Assembly: GCA_024742875.1 (NCBI GenBank)
Contig: JANSXP010000003.1
Location: 169,864 to 233,863, forward strand
Length of the DNA: 64,000 bases
Direction of reading: 5' to 3'
Origin: Planctomycetaceae bacterium
Lineage (GTDB): Bacteria > Planctomycetota > Planctomycetia > Planctomycetales > Planctomycetaceae
The notes beneath the pieces were generated by a model, which had not been told where the DNA came from, did no database searches, and worked only from the letters and a program-made list of their open reading frames with translations. Position 1 is the stretch's first letter; every line of letters begins with the position of its first letter. Positions 18,301-26,605 of the stretch are shown here, piece after piece. The position numbers and the translations under genes were made by a program.

Positions 18301-18743
18301 TGCCCGGCCAGCAGAACTTCCTGAACGCGGGCCAGCAGATTCTGTCGATCCACGGGATCGAGCGTCTCCAGAGCCGTCAGACGCAAGTCACCTTCCTGAC
18401 GATCGGCCCCATGGCAGGACGCGCAATGCGTGTCGATGACATCAGCCGCTGCCGCCTGCAGCGCGACCGGATCGGCTTCGGCCGCTGTCGGTGGCTGCCG
18501 ACTGCCGGACAAAGCCGTGATGGCAGTCTGAGCGCTAACCTGAGCGCTAACCTGAGCGCTAACCTGAGCGCCAACCTGAGCGCCAACCTGAGCGCCAACC
18601 TGAGCTGACGAGCAGGGGGCGAGAAGCAGCAGACACACGGCAGGCAGTTTCCAGGTCAGCGACACTTCGGCGGGTCCTGTGAGGATGACGCGGGCAGCAC
18701 GATGAACGCAGAGGCCGGGTGGGCTGGATGCGTCCGTCCTCAT
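15366..18743 (-). CDS. DUF1592-type multidomain protein with cytochrome c motif
   Basis: A 1125-residue exported protein. The first cytochrome-like module has CASCH (Cys107, Cys110, His111). The remaining order fits the planctomycete DUF1587/DUF1595/DUF1592/DUF1588/DUF1585 architecture: a long helical middle, then a second Cys pair in GDAYCWRCHQKMDPLGLPFEM (DUF1588 type) and a C-terminal RQSIIRHAFRYFLGRNE stretch (DUF1585 type). Six QV[GS]A repeats lie directly after the signal peptide. The start may instead be the GTG at 18665, nearer the hydrophobic WKLPAVCLLLLAPCSSA. The DUF1552 gene follows after two bases. A redox or substrate-binding role at the cell surface is usual speculation for the family. 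Confidence 0.88.
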   Translation of the reverse strand: MRTDASSPPGLCVHRAARVILTGPAEVSLTWKLPAVCLLLLAPCSSAQVGAQVGAQVGAQVSAQVSAQVSAQTAITALSGSRQPPTAAEADPVALQAAAADVIDTHCASCHGADRQEGDLRLTALETLDPVDRQNLLARVQEVLLAGQMPPDDAAQPDASQRTALQQWLHSQLTGDAARALAEKLRRFEYGNVVSHVDLFSGDYADRPGFTFDRRWLISEFIFNERVNRLLDYQATRTIYGVRHAVAGDSGVHWSPKTERGDKFRRTITNPYLLPQAVGVRYSAHSRLTTGHLLTMVGNAKRIAAHMSSENTMRAQYPAMHALMSQELEHRATLQTRRQFLETFGFLDRLLEEIYGNQHAALLPKIAHRQIPYPGPPQHSTSGIQKRQENLEFLGRFDQEDTRAILQGIATCKRTGWEVKEQSDQAQQDRQGKVVWAPYSDQERAEFDRIIRQCETNWSIEGVTDYRIRNRIVTMKLFFDTWDMNRLYQHIRDGRFTAPAYRPLEESEMAILTEAIVQHREPGDTYRQLARRCLDAWEADFAAQRAAAGGATSAQVAAMIDELFRRIFERPPTPTELADSRQQFEGYEGRLGRQQAIAKLIESFVLSTEFAYRSEFGQGPVDEHGRRMMSPRDASYALAYALTDSSPDEGLVLAVAQGRLSTRADYEREVRRMLARRDRWTLIDEGVQAANLNASVTSQPVRKLRFFREFFGYPQAQGVFKDDSRFGAGRHEQAVSRLIDEADMLVEHILEQDERVFETLLTTDRFFVYHSGDNAAMEAASAELRRVWEHFRDLPWQQWEPEDVAPHREFLLTVWEFRKVKGGDNKSLLTTLKRMMAALELHFSDGQASGMPYMKSPMGFWHGGNVLGRTGQQMRGEQVTSYWNVDWKTWDYPPQQPAPIPHRKGLLTHPAWLIAHSQNLETDPIHRGKWIREKLLAGTIPDVPITVDAVIPPDPHKTLRQRMEERTGDAYCWRCHQKMDPLGLPFEMYDDFGRFRTDENLEHPVNLVTPAKQAPLKWGAKLDVYRTLPVDSRGVLTGTNDPELDGDVVDAHDLIDRLARSERVRQSIIRHAFRYFLGRNETLADSQTLIDADHAYQDSDGSFDEVIVSLLTSDSFIYRKPNVEE
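18533..18604 (-). repeat. Six 12-bp repeats encoding QV[GS]A
   Basis: Six 12-base units, AGCGC[TC]AACCTG on the plus strand, encode QVGA three times and then QVSA three times just after the signal peptide of the DUF1592 protein. Each half of the array is internally identical. The period keeps the frame. Confidence 0.9.
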
Positions 18744-18931
18744 GATAACCCAGGCGAGATGGCAGGTCGAATGCCGATTTCGCCTCGACGTGGTTCGGCC
18801 GTGACATCAGGCTGGCAAACGGCCGCGCTGGCTGCCAGACTGCGACAGAGCGCTGCCGCACATTCAGCAGGTCAGCGGCAGAGGCACAGGCCGGCGAACT
18901 GGCCGGCGGCGATGACGAGCAGCACCGGCGC

Positions 18932-20066
18932 GTGTTTCAGCGGCTGATGCTGGGATTGATTCCCGTGGCTGCGGATCAGGCCATGAGCCTGTACGCCGAC
19001 ACGCCGGTGGCCGTGCGAACCGCCAGGGCCAGCAGCTGGGACGCCACCATGATGCTGGCAGAAGTTTACGGCAAACAGCTGGTTCGCAAGGGGGAAAGTC
19101 GGGGAGTCGAAAAACTGTTGTTCTCGACGACGGAACGGTTGCGGCAGCGGGTTGTCGCACGCATCTGCTGGGAATTCGCAGCGGCTGGCAAGCTGGATGA
19201 GGGGCTGCGGTTTGCTGACGCCCACCGCCCCCCACCATGGAAGAGCAACAGTGAATCCGACGTGCCTTATAGCGATCGAGATGATTGCGTGGCCACGCTG
19301 GCCAATGGCGCGTGGCGGCTGGATCTCAAGTCCCGACTCGACTGGTGGGTCACCAATGCCACAAAGGTGCCGACGGAAGTGCGCCGGGCGGCTGAACGTA
19401 CCGCGCCTGTCATCACCGACCGCAGCATCCCGGTGCAGGGTGTGGGCGCACGTTTTGGCACAACCGAAGGGCACGCGATTCGCCTGGTTCCCGGGGTGAC
19501 TGATCTTCAGAATCTGATCAAACCAGATACGTGGCGATCCGGTCCCGAGCGAGGGGTCGACCTGTTTGTGCTGATGTCTCTGGACTCCGACGATGAACTC
19601 ATTGCGTTTGCCGATGGTGTGGCCCCTTGTCGACTCACATCGCTGGTGGACTCCACCGGCCAGAGCCTGCTCGATTTTCCGGACAGCGACGGCCTCGTGG
19701 AAATCCCAACTCCCTCCGGGCCCCGCTGGGAGTTTTATGAAGGCGTGGCCAGTGTGCGCGGCGACGGTCGCACCCTCGCGTTTCAGCCGGTTGGCAGTTC
19801 GGCGCCCAGTGAACAGGCCACGTTCGTACGCGCCACCGGGACAATGGCAGTGCAGATCGCCCGAACGTGCGCGACAACCCGCACTGCCGCCGCACCGCTG
19901 CGTGGTGGCAGCATTTATCGCTCCGATGATCTGAGCCTGAAGGTGACACGTCTGGAGCCATCCCGCATGGCGCTGTTCGTCAGATCACCGCTGGAATATC
20001 AGGACTTTCTGGCAGAGTTTCCCACGCAGATGGTTGTGCAGCTGACGTCTGCTGCCGACTCCGGGG
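18932..20066 (+). CDS. Unrecognised protein, C-terminus lost by fusion to a sulfatase fragment
   Basis: The frame opens at a GTG (18932) and is also open upstream, so the true start is uncertain. It runs without a stop into a broken sulfatase at about 20067. I do not recognise it. The first half is helical (WDATMMLAEVYGKQLVRKG, then RLRQRVVARICWEFAAAGKL), reminiscent of helical-repeat proteins; the second half is beta-rich (VDLFVLMSLDSDDELIAFAD and later). There is no obvious signal peptide from the GTG start. Amino-acid use is normal, so this was a real gene; whether the present chimera is expressed is doubtful. Confidence 0.5.
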
Positions 20067-21160
20067 GCCATCGGAAAATGGCATTTGGGCTTTGCACCGC
20101 AGTACCACCCAAACCACCGCGGCTTCGACGACTTCTATGGCTTTCTGGGCGGAGGCCACATGTATTTCCCGAAGCGCTATGGCCCCATCTGCGCCCGCCA
20201 GAAGCAGAACGGCAAAACACGATTCAACGAATACATCACACCGCTGGAACACAACGGCCAGGAAGTTGTCGAAACCGAGTACATGACGGACGCGCTCTCA
20301 CGAGAGGCGGTCCGTTTTGTGGAGCAGGCCGCCGCCGGGGACAGGCCGTTTTTTCTTTATCTGTCCTACAACGCGCCACACACGCCGCTCGAGGCCAAAG
20401 AGGAAGACCTCGCGCAGTTTGCACAGAAAAACGGCGCACCTATGCTGCGATGGTTTACGCCGTGGATCGCGGGGTGGGCCGCCTCGTGGAGGCATTGAAC
20501 AAAACGGACACACGCGACAATACGCTGATCGTGTTTCTCAGTGACAATGGTGGCAAGATTGGCGGCGGTTCCAGCAATGGCCCGCTGCGTCAGGGGAAAG
20601 GCAGTGTGTGCGAAGGTGGATTCCGCGTGCCCATGTTCTTCTGCTGGCCGGGTCACGTGCCGGCCGGTCAGCGATTTTCTCATCCGGTCACGGCGCTGGA
20701 CTTTTACCCCACGTTTGCCCGTCCGGCGGGAGCCGTTCCCACTCAGAAGCTGGACGGCAAAGACATCTGGGACTCACTGCAGAACGGAACCAGTCCGCGG
20801 CCGCAGGAGTCGATTTTCGCACTGCGTCACTGGAACGGCTTTCACAACGTGGGCATTCGGCAGGATCAGTGGAAGGCCATGAAACGGGGGCCCCGCGGTC
20901 CATGGGAACTGTTCGATCTGCAGACAGACATCGGTGAGCAGCATGATGTGAGTCAGGCACATCCGCAGTTGCTGGCGTCGATGGTGCGTCAGGGAAAGCA
21001 GTGGAGTCAGGCTCACACGCAGCCCCGCTGGTTCATTACGGCCGAGAGCGAAGACGCATGGCAGGAAAAAAGGATGCCCGTTTATGACGCAACATTTCAC
21101 TTGCCGACCGACGCTGCTGGTAACACAGCGAAGCCGCCCACTGGCACCCCGCCAGAGTAA
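20067..21160 (+). pseudogene. Truncated, frameshifted sulfatase
   Basis: The N-terminal half of a sulfatase, including the formylglycine Cys motif, is missing. Recognisable sequence begins in one frame with AIGKWHLGFAPQYHPNHRGF at about 20067 and continues through FFLYLSYNAPHTPLEAKEED. Near 20427-20440, close to a run of five A bases, the reading switches frame and continues RTYAAMVYAVDRGVGRLVEA, VFLSDNGGK and a normal sulfatase C-terminus to 21160. So two events are visible: loss of the 5' half with fusion to an unrelated gene, and a one-base indel. A sequencing error could explain the indel but not the missing half. Confidence 0.8.
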
Positions 21161-21205
21161 CTGGCATTGCACAATTCGCCCGATTCGCAAGCGTTGCGCA
21201 AGGCC

Positions 21206-21241
21206 CCGCCCCCGCCGCCGCAAACAGCGGGCGGCAGGGGC
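21206..21241. terminator. GC-rich hairpin between convergent genes
   Basis: Imperfect inverted repeat CGCCCCCGCCGCCGC / GCGGGCGGCAGGGGCG around an AAACA loop, between the ends of the broken sulfatase (plus strand) and the kinase gene (minus strand). There is no U-run, so a classical intrinsic terminator is not shown. Confidence 0.35.
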
Positions 21242-21297
21242 GAAGGTCCTGCATGGATTTCCTGATCCACTTCGGCGAGCGGAAACTCGTCGTCTGA

Positions 21298-23427
21298 TCA
21301 GCGGGTCGACACACTGCGACGACGCAGCAGACGGATGTCCCCTTTTTCGGTTTCGATGGTCAGCGGAAGGCCACCACCATTGATGGTGCCGTGGCGAAAT
21401 TCGTCAAATTCCACCTTGCTGGTGCCCACGCTGCGAACAATATCGTCCGCGACGGCGACATCAAAATCCGTACGCACCCGCCCGCTGCCGGAACGATACT
21501 TTACTGTGGCTTTGATGTCGGCTGGCAGCATCAGCTCAATGGACCCGTTGTAAGATTCGAATTCCAGTTTGCCATCCTGCGGCACTGCAGACAGGCTCGC
21601 AGACAGGACGCCGTTGTATGTCCACAAACGCCCGCTGCCGACCACTTCTTCCAGACAGATGTCATTATTCTGACTGCGAATATTGAATGTACCTTCCACA
21701 TCCTGCACGTGAATTTGTCCGTCACGGTAGGTGTCCAGAATCAGGTTGGTCTTGTGGGGCACTTTGATGGTCAGATTGGTGATGTAGTCATACGAGTTGC
21801 CGTCGACTTTGATCTGCCCGTTCTTCTCCTCGACATCAAAATCGAGTGAGTTGGGCCGCAGTTCCTGCAGTCCATCGGCTCCTGTGGTCTTCTGCGCCAG
21901 ACCGGGAACGGAAAGCTGCACGAGCACTTTGTCACCGTCGTAGCCGGACACACGAATAGAACCACGCTTGATATCCACGTTCAGCGTTCCCGGCGTCGAT
22001 AAGTCCGGAAAGACGGCTTCAAACTCTCGTTCCAGTGCGGTTTTCCGCGTCCGGACTTCTGAGACGGTGCCCTCTCCGTCAGCGGGGCTCGCAGCCGGCC
22101 CGGCTGCTGGCCCGGCTGCTGGCGACGGTTCAGCAACAGGCCCCGGGGCAAACGGAATCCCCAGGGCAAACAACACACTCATCGTGACGGCAATCATGGC
22201 AAACACTCCTGCAAAGAACTTCAAAACGGGCGAGAGACGATTTCTGTGTGGTCGTGCGGGAATCAAAGGAGGCTGTGTGACGGTCGGCTGACGGGCATGG
22301 TTCAAACACGCTTCCAGCAGTCCATGAACCTGAGCCACGGACTCAAAGCGATCCGCCTTGTCTTTGGCCATCAGCCGTTCAATGATGTCACACAGGGTCG
22401 GCGAAATATCAGGATTGAGTTCGCGGATCGGCACGGGCGACTCATCCGTGATCTTTCGCATCACTCCGTATGTGGTTTCTGCGCGAAACGGTGGTCGGCC
22501 GGTGGCCACGGCGTACAGCACACTCCCCAGGCTGAACTGATCGCTGGCCTGATCGACGCCTTCTCCCCGCGCCTGCTCGGGCGACATATACTCGGGCGTG
22601 CCCACGATGGTGCCTTCGCGAGTGACAGACGCGTCATCGGCTGCGCGTGCCAGCCCAAAGTCGGTGAGCTTCACCCGCTCCATGCCGTTTTCCAGCAGAA
22701 TGTTGCCCGGCTTGATGTCGCGGTGCACAAGCCCCTGAGCGTGCGCTGCGGCCAGTCCGGAAGCCACCTGAACGCCAATACGGAGAATTTGACTGGGCTG
22801 CAGAAATCCTTCGGTATCCAGTCGTTTCTGCAGGGAAGGGCCGTCCACAAATTCCATCACCAGATACGGCAAACGGTCTTCGTCCACGGAATAGATGGTG
22901 ACCACATTGGGGTGACCGACAGCCGCAGCCGCCTGGGCCTCCCGCAGAAAGCGGCGCCGCGCTGTGGGGTTCTGCGCGAGTGTCGGACTGAGCACCTTGA
23001 CGGCCACGACACGATTCAATCGGGCATCGAGCCCTTTCAGCACGATCCCCATGCCACCGCGTCCGATCACCTCGCTGACCTGATACGTCCCCAGCCGCCC
23101 CAGCGCGTCCGCATCGTCGGCCGGATGCAGATAATCGACGGCAAAATCTTCCACCAGGACGGATTCAGGAATATGCGTCAGATCAGACGAAGAGCGAATC
23201 TGGTGCATCACTCCCTGCAGCGCAGGATCCGATACTGGCGCTGACTGTCCGAGGTGACAGCGTGCCCGCGCTGCGGTCTCGTCCCTGTCCACCAGTTCAT
23301 CCAGAGCGCGCTGACATATGTCACAGGTTTCCAGATGAGCTTCGAGCTGTGTTTTTGCGGACGCAGCCAGTTTCTCGTCAACCAGCTGAGACAGCTGCTG
23401 CGAGTGATGACACGTTTTCCGGCTCAT
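21298..23427 (-). CDS. Membrane Ser/Thr protein kinase with N-terminal zinc finger and DUF4097-like C-terminus
   Basis: A 709-residue protein with four parts. Residues 1-45 carry an anti-sigma-type zinc finger (HLETCDICQ, His31-Cys35-Cys38). Residues 115-375 form a Hanks-type kinase with all key residues: glycine loop GRGGMG (122-127), Lys144, HRDIKPGN (235-242), DFG (256-258) and GTPEYMSPEQ. A membrane helix lies near 402-424, then an AAGPAAGPAASP linker, and an outer beta-helix-like DUF4097 adhesin-type domain fills residues 475-709. Its ATG overlaps the stop of the ECF sigma gene (ATGA, 23424-23427). The zinc finger plus sigma coupling suggests it sequesters or controls that sigma factor in response to an outside signal. 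Confidence 0.93.
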   Translation of the reverse strand: MSRKTCHHSQQLSQLVDEKLAASAKTQLEAHLETCDICQRALDELVDRDETAARARCHLGQSAPVSDPALQGVMHQIRSSSDLTHIPESVLVEDFAVDYLHPADDADALGRLGTYQVSEVIGRGGMGIVLKGLDARLNRVVAVKVLSPTLAQNPTARRRFLREAQAAAAVGHPNVVTIYSVDEDRLPYLVMEFVDGPSLQKRLDTEGFLQPSQILRIGVQVASGLAAAHAQGLVHRDIKPGNILLENGMERVKLTDFGLARAADDASVTREGTIVGTPEYMSPEQARGEGVDQASDQFSLGSVLYAVATGRPPFRAETTYGVMRKITDESPVPIRELNPDISPTLCDIIERLMAKDKADRFESVAQVHGLLEACLNHARQPTVTQPPLIPARPHRNRLSPVLKFFAGVFAMIAVTMSVLFALGIPFAPGPVAEPSPAAGPAAGPAASPADGEGTVSEVRTRKTALEREFEAVFPDLSTPGTLNVDIKRGSIRVSGYDGDKVLVQLSVPGLAQKTTGADGLQELRPNSLDFDVEEKNGQIKVDGNSYDYITNLTIKVPHKTNLILDTYRDGQIHVQDVEGTFNIRSQNNDICLEEVVGSGRLWTYNGVLSASLSAVPQDGKLEFESYNGSIELMLPADIKATVKYRSGSGRVRTDFDVAVADDIVRSVGTSKVEFDEFRHGTINGGGLPLTIETEKGDIRLLRRRSVSTR

Positions 23428-24023
23428 GCGGAATCTCCTTCCAGATATTCAACCTCACGTTTGATGCGAGCCAGCACCCGGGCCTTCGCCAGTCGCACGG
23501 CCGCGGCACTCATCGAGAGACGTTCGGCCACGATGGGCGCCGACTGTCCCTCCACCAGCGTGCTCCAGAACGCCTGCCAGGTGTTGGCCGAGACCGCCGG
23601 CTGCACGCGCTGTGCGGCGGCCGCAAACAGCCGCTGTTCGTATTGCCGATCCCAGGCCTGCAGCAGCTGATCCTGATCTGACTGTTCCTGCAGCTTGCGG
23701 GTTGCCCGGGAATCCCCGGTCGCCACCGGATGCCGCGCGGCGGTCCGTCGGAAGTTTCGCAGTCGATTCTGCACCAGGGTAAACAGCCAGCCGCGAAATC
23801 GACCGTGGCCGGGCTGATAGTCGAACGACTTAATTGCCCGCGCCACACTGGCCATGACGTCCTGGGCCAGGTCCGCAGCGTCCGCATCCTGAAGCCCCTG
23901 CTGCTGCAGAAACGCGTAAATCGCGGGCGTGTAGATATCCACGAATCGAGACCACGATTCGTCATCGTGTTCGTCGCGAATCCTCACCAGCAGGCTGGGT
24001 TGTGTTTCCGGAGCAGCGGCCAT
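23424..24023 (-). CDS. ECF RNA polymerase sigma factor, coupled to Ser/Thr kinase
   Basis: A 199-residue sigma-70-family factor with only regions 2 and 4. Region 2 includes WSRFVDIYTPAIYAFLQQQG, DAADLAQDVM and RFRGWLFTLVQNRLRNFRR (about residues 22-90). Region 4 (SAPIVAERLSMSAAAVRLAKARV, near 160-182) holds the -35-binding helix-turn-helix. The ATG at 24023 gives a typical N-terminus (MAAAPETQPSLLVRIRD); an ATG at 24077 adds an unlikely leader. Its stop overlaps the kinase start, the usual mark of a sigma factor and its regulator made together. Confidence 0.92.
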   Translation of the reverse strand: MAAAPETQPSLLVRIRDEHDDESWSRFVDIYTPAIYAFLQQQGLQDADAADLAQDVMASVARAIKSFDYQPGHGRFRGWLFTLVQNRLRNFRRTAARHPVATGDSRATRKLQEQSDQDQLLQAWDRQYEQRLFAAAAQRVQPAVSANTWQAFWSTLVEGQSAPIVAERLSMSAAAVRLAKARVLARIKREVEYLEGDSA

Positions 24024-24311
24024 GATTTCCCTTTCATAAGCCAGTACACCGCAAAAACGAAAGCGCATCACGCCCATGGCCCGTTTTTGCCTGTGATCAG
24101 CAAATTGGCTGCGATTGAGGACTTCGACAGACTTCAGGACACCCTCTGGCGACCATCCGTCCCGCTGTCGAAGGGTGGGTCGTATTGCATTCGCGGAGAC
24201 GCCAGGTCAGGATGAGTGGCTTGATCGTGTCCGTCGCCACGGCACACCTGCCCGTGAGTGAGCCACAAGGCTGATCGTCTCTCAGCCACGTTTCGTTGTC
24301 AGGAGAGAAAG

Positions 24312-25526
24312 ATGCTGACTCGCATTCTACTGTTATGCGTACTGCCGTTGCCGAGTGTCCACACGACCGCCTTCGCCGAATCCGGCCTGAAAAAAGTGTT
24401 CTCACTGGAGCAGCCGGAAAGCCCGCAGCGAAGATTCACTGGGGGGCGGCAGGTGGCAGTCAGCCAGGACGGACGCACCCTGATCGTCGCATTCTACGGC
24501 AGCAGCGCACAGCTGTTCGATCTGACAACCGGCAAGGCCATCTGCGATCCCCTCCGCACGGCTGGTGATGGCGAAGTGGGGTTTGTCAGCAGTGACATCG
24601 CCTACACGGCCGACTGGGAGCGGCTGCAGTTGTGGAATGCCAGAACGGGACAGGCGATTGGTGAGCCCATTGCCCATGAACTGCGGGAGGACACCATCAT
24701 CTCTCCAGCCGTCAGTCCCGATGGCACGTCCATCGCCACCCGCAACACGATGAACTCGTATCAGATTCGCGAAGTCGCCTCCGGGAAAGTCGTCGGAGAA
24801 TCAGCCCCCGGCGAAGCCCCTGTGCATCGCCTGCAGTTCTCCGCCGACGGCCGGGCGCTGCTGGCTCGCCGGGGAGGTTCACTGGATGTGATCAACCCGC
24901 AGGACGGCAGCCTTTTGATTCCGCCCGTCGCATTTGTGTCCGCATTTTACACATTGTCCGACGGACGACTGCTCACCGTTGAGCGACGCGGCGAGGACCG
25001 ACAATCGCTCACCGCCAGATCAAAAACCGGACAGCTCATCGGCCGCACGATTCTCCCCGGAAAACTCAAACGCGTGCGCGAGCTTGCGGACGGACGGCTG
25101 CTGATCCAGACCACAAAAAGTGACTACTCACCTGACCTGTTTGTCACTGCACTGCCGGACCTGGCACAGCGGGAACGCCTGCAGCCCGAAGTCGACAGAG
25201 CCTTTGCTTTGCTGCTGCCTGACGGCGGTGAGCACTGGATCTGCAGCAACATTCATGATGTCAGCTGCCTGAAATTTGGTCAGCAGCAACCCGTTTGGAA
25301 ACTCAAATACCCGCGCAACGGTTACGATCAGAAACTATCGCTGCTGGGCGCTGATCATCTCGTCATTCATGAACGCTGGGGCCAGCCAGGCAACATCACC
25401 ACCTGCCACAAAATCTCAGACGGCACAAAGCTCTGGGAACAGACAGACGTGATCAGGACGTTTGTTCACGAAAATCTGCTGTTCGTCTGCAATCGGGCGG
25501 GCGTGGATGTATGGACCACGCAGTAA
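24312..25526 (+). CDS. Exported WD40-like beta-propeller protein
   Basis: A 404-residue protein beginning at the ATG at 24312, which follows a strong AGGAGAGAAAG ribosome site. A signal peptide (MLTRILLLCVLPLPSVHTTAFA) precedes repeated blade-like units such as VAVSQDGRTLIVAFYGSSAQ, SPAVSPDGTSIATRN and LQFSADGRALLARRGG, each with the S-x-DG-x-x-[IL] pattern of WD40/quinoprotein propellers. No catalytic residues are recognisable, so a binding or scaffold role is likely. It lies divergent from the sigma gene and its end abuts the DUF6807 gene. Confidence 0.72.
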   Translation: MLTRILLLCVLPLPSVHTTAFAESGLKKVFSLEQPESPQRRFTGGRQVAVSQDGRTLIVAFYGSSAQLFDLTTGKAICDPLRTAGDGEVGFVSSDIAYTADWERLQLWNARTGQAIGEPIAHELREDTIISPAVSPDGTSIATRNTMNSYQIREVASGKVVGESAPGEAPVHRLQFSADGRALLARRGGSLDVINPQDGSLLIPPVAFVSAFYTLSDGRLLTVERRGEDRQSLTARSKTGQLIGRTILPGKLKRVRELADGRLLIQTTKSDYSPDLFVTALPDLAQRERLQPEVDRAFALLLPDGGEHWICSNIHDVSCLKFGQQQPVWKLKYPRNGYDQKLSLLGADHLVIHERWGQPGNITTCHKISDGTKLWEQTDVIRTFVHENLLFVCNRAGVDVWTTQ

Positions 25527-25600
25527 CCAGTGCCACCAGCCTGTCACCAGGGCCCCGGCGGACGGCCGTCACCCAACCAGACCACCAGCGAAAGAAAACT

Positions 25601-26575
25601 GTGATCAGATCTCTGCTGACAATCGGGCTGTGCGTTGCGATTTCGTTGCCCGGCTTCCCTGCGAAAGGCGGTGAGCTGAAACTCACCGAGACGGACGACA
25701 CCATTCGCATCACTCTGCGGGACAAACCCGTGCTGGAGTACGTCAAAACGCCGCGGCCCGTACCGGCAGGGATTGACGCTCATTTTCGCCGCAGCGGCTA
25801 CATTCACCCCATTTACAGCCCCACTGGGGAAGAGGTCACCGGCGATTTCCCCGCCGACCACGCACATCAGCACGCCCTGTTTTTCGCCTGGGTGAAGGCC
25901 AAATATGACGGCCGGAAAGTCGACTTCTGGAATCAGGCAAAGCAACTGGGCGGAGTGGAGTTTCGCGGCGTTGTTGACGCCACTCGTGGCGAGGACCAGG
26001 TTTCTTTCACCACCAAACAGGCGTTCACGGTGGGCACCGGTGACGACAAAGTTGATGCCCTATACGAAACGTGGAAGGTCACCGTCTTTCAGACAGCGGC
26101 AGATCATTACCTGTTCGACATCGAAAGCACGCAGCAGTGCGCGGCCGACAGCCCGCTGTTGCTGGACGAGTATCGTTACGGGGGAATGGCGTTTCGTGGC
26201 AACAGTCAGTGGTTCACCGCCGGGGCAAACGACACGCCTGCCGCCGAACAACTCCCCCGCTTTCAAACCAGTGAAGGCAAGCGCCGCATCGACGGCAATC
26301 ACTCGCGGCCCCACTGGTTGAGCATGAGTGGCCCAATCGACGGACAGGAGGTGAGCCTCGCGGTTTTTTGTCACCCGGACAACTTCCGCGCTCCGCAGCA
26401 CGTGCGACTGCACCCGACCAAACCGTACTTTTGCTTTGCTCCCTGTGTGGCCGGAAAGTTTACCATTGAGCCTGGCCGCCCTTATGTTTCCCGCTATCGC
26501 TATCTGGTGACATCAGACCAGCCCGATGCGGCCCACATCAACGAGACCTGGCAGCAATACGCGGCTGGTCAGTAG
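25601..26575 (+). CDS. DUF6807 (PmoA-like) exported protein
   Basis: A protein of about 324 residues if translation starts at the GTG at 25601, which places a signal peptide (VIRSLLTIGLCVAISLPGFPAKG) at the N-terminus. An in-frame ATG at 25511 overlaps the previous gene by 16 bases and would add 30 residues. The family hallmark is the histidine-rich GYIHPIYSPTGEEVTGDFPADHAHQHALFFAW stretch (only part quoted here: DFPADHAHQHALFFAW), and GGMAFRGNSQW follows later. DUF6807 members are often labelled PmoA and occur in planctomycete carbohydrate loci; the reaction is unknown. A sulfatase follows 30 bases downstream, so the two are probably co-transcribed. Confidence 0.82.
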   Translation: MIRSLLTIGLCVAISLPGFPAKGGELKLTETDDTIRITLRDKPVLEYVKTPRPVPAGIDAHFRRSGYIHPIYSPTGEEVTGDFPADHAHQHALFFAWVKAKYDGRKVDFWNQAKQLGGVEFRGVVDATRGEDQVSFTTKQAFTVGTGDDKVDALYETWKVTVFQTAADHYLFDIESTQQCAADSPLLLDEYRYGGMAFRGNSQWFTAGANDTPAAEQLPRFQTSEGKRRIDGNHSRPHWLSMSGPIDGQEVSLAVFCHPDNFRAPQHVRLHPTKPYFCFAPCVAGKFTIEPGRPYVSRYRYLVTSDQPDAAHINETWQQYAAGQ

Positions 26576-26605
26576 CCTCACACTCTGTGTAGGGAAACTC
26601 ACCCG

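Noticed and set aside
18533..18604. Short regular repeats that could suggest a CRISPR array
   Set aside because: The units are 12 bases with no spacers and encode QV[GS]A in frame within the DUF1592 protein; no cas gene is present.
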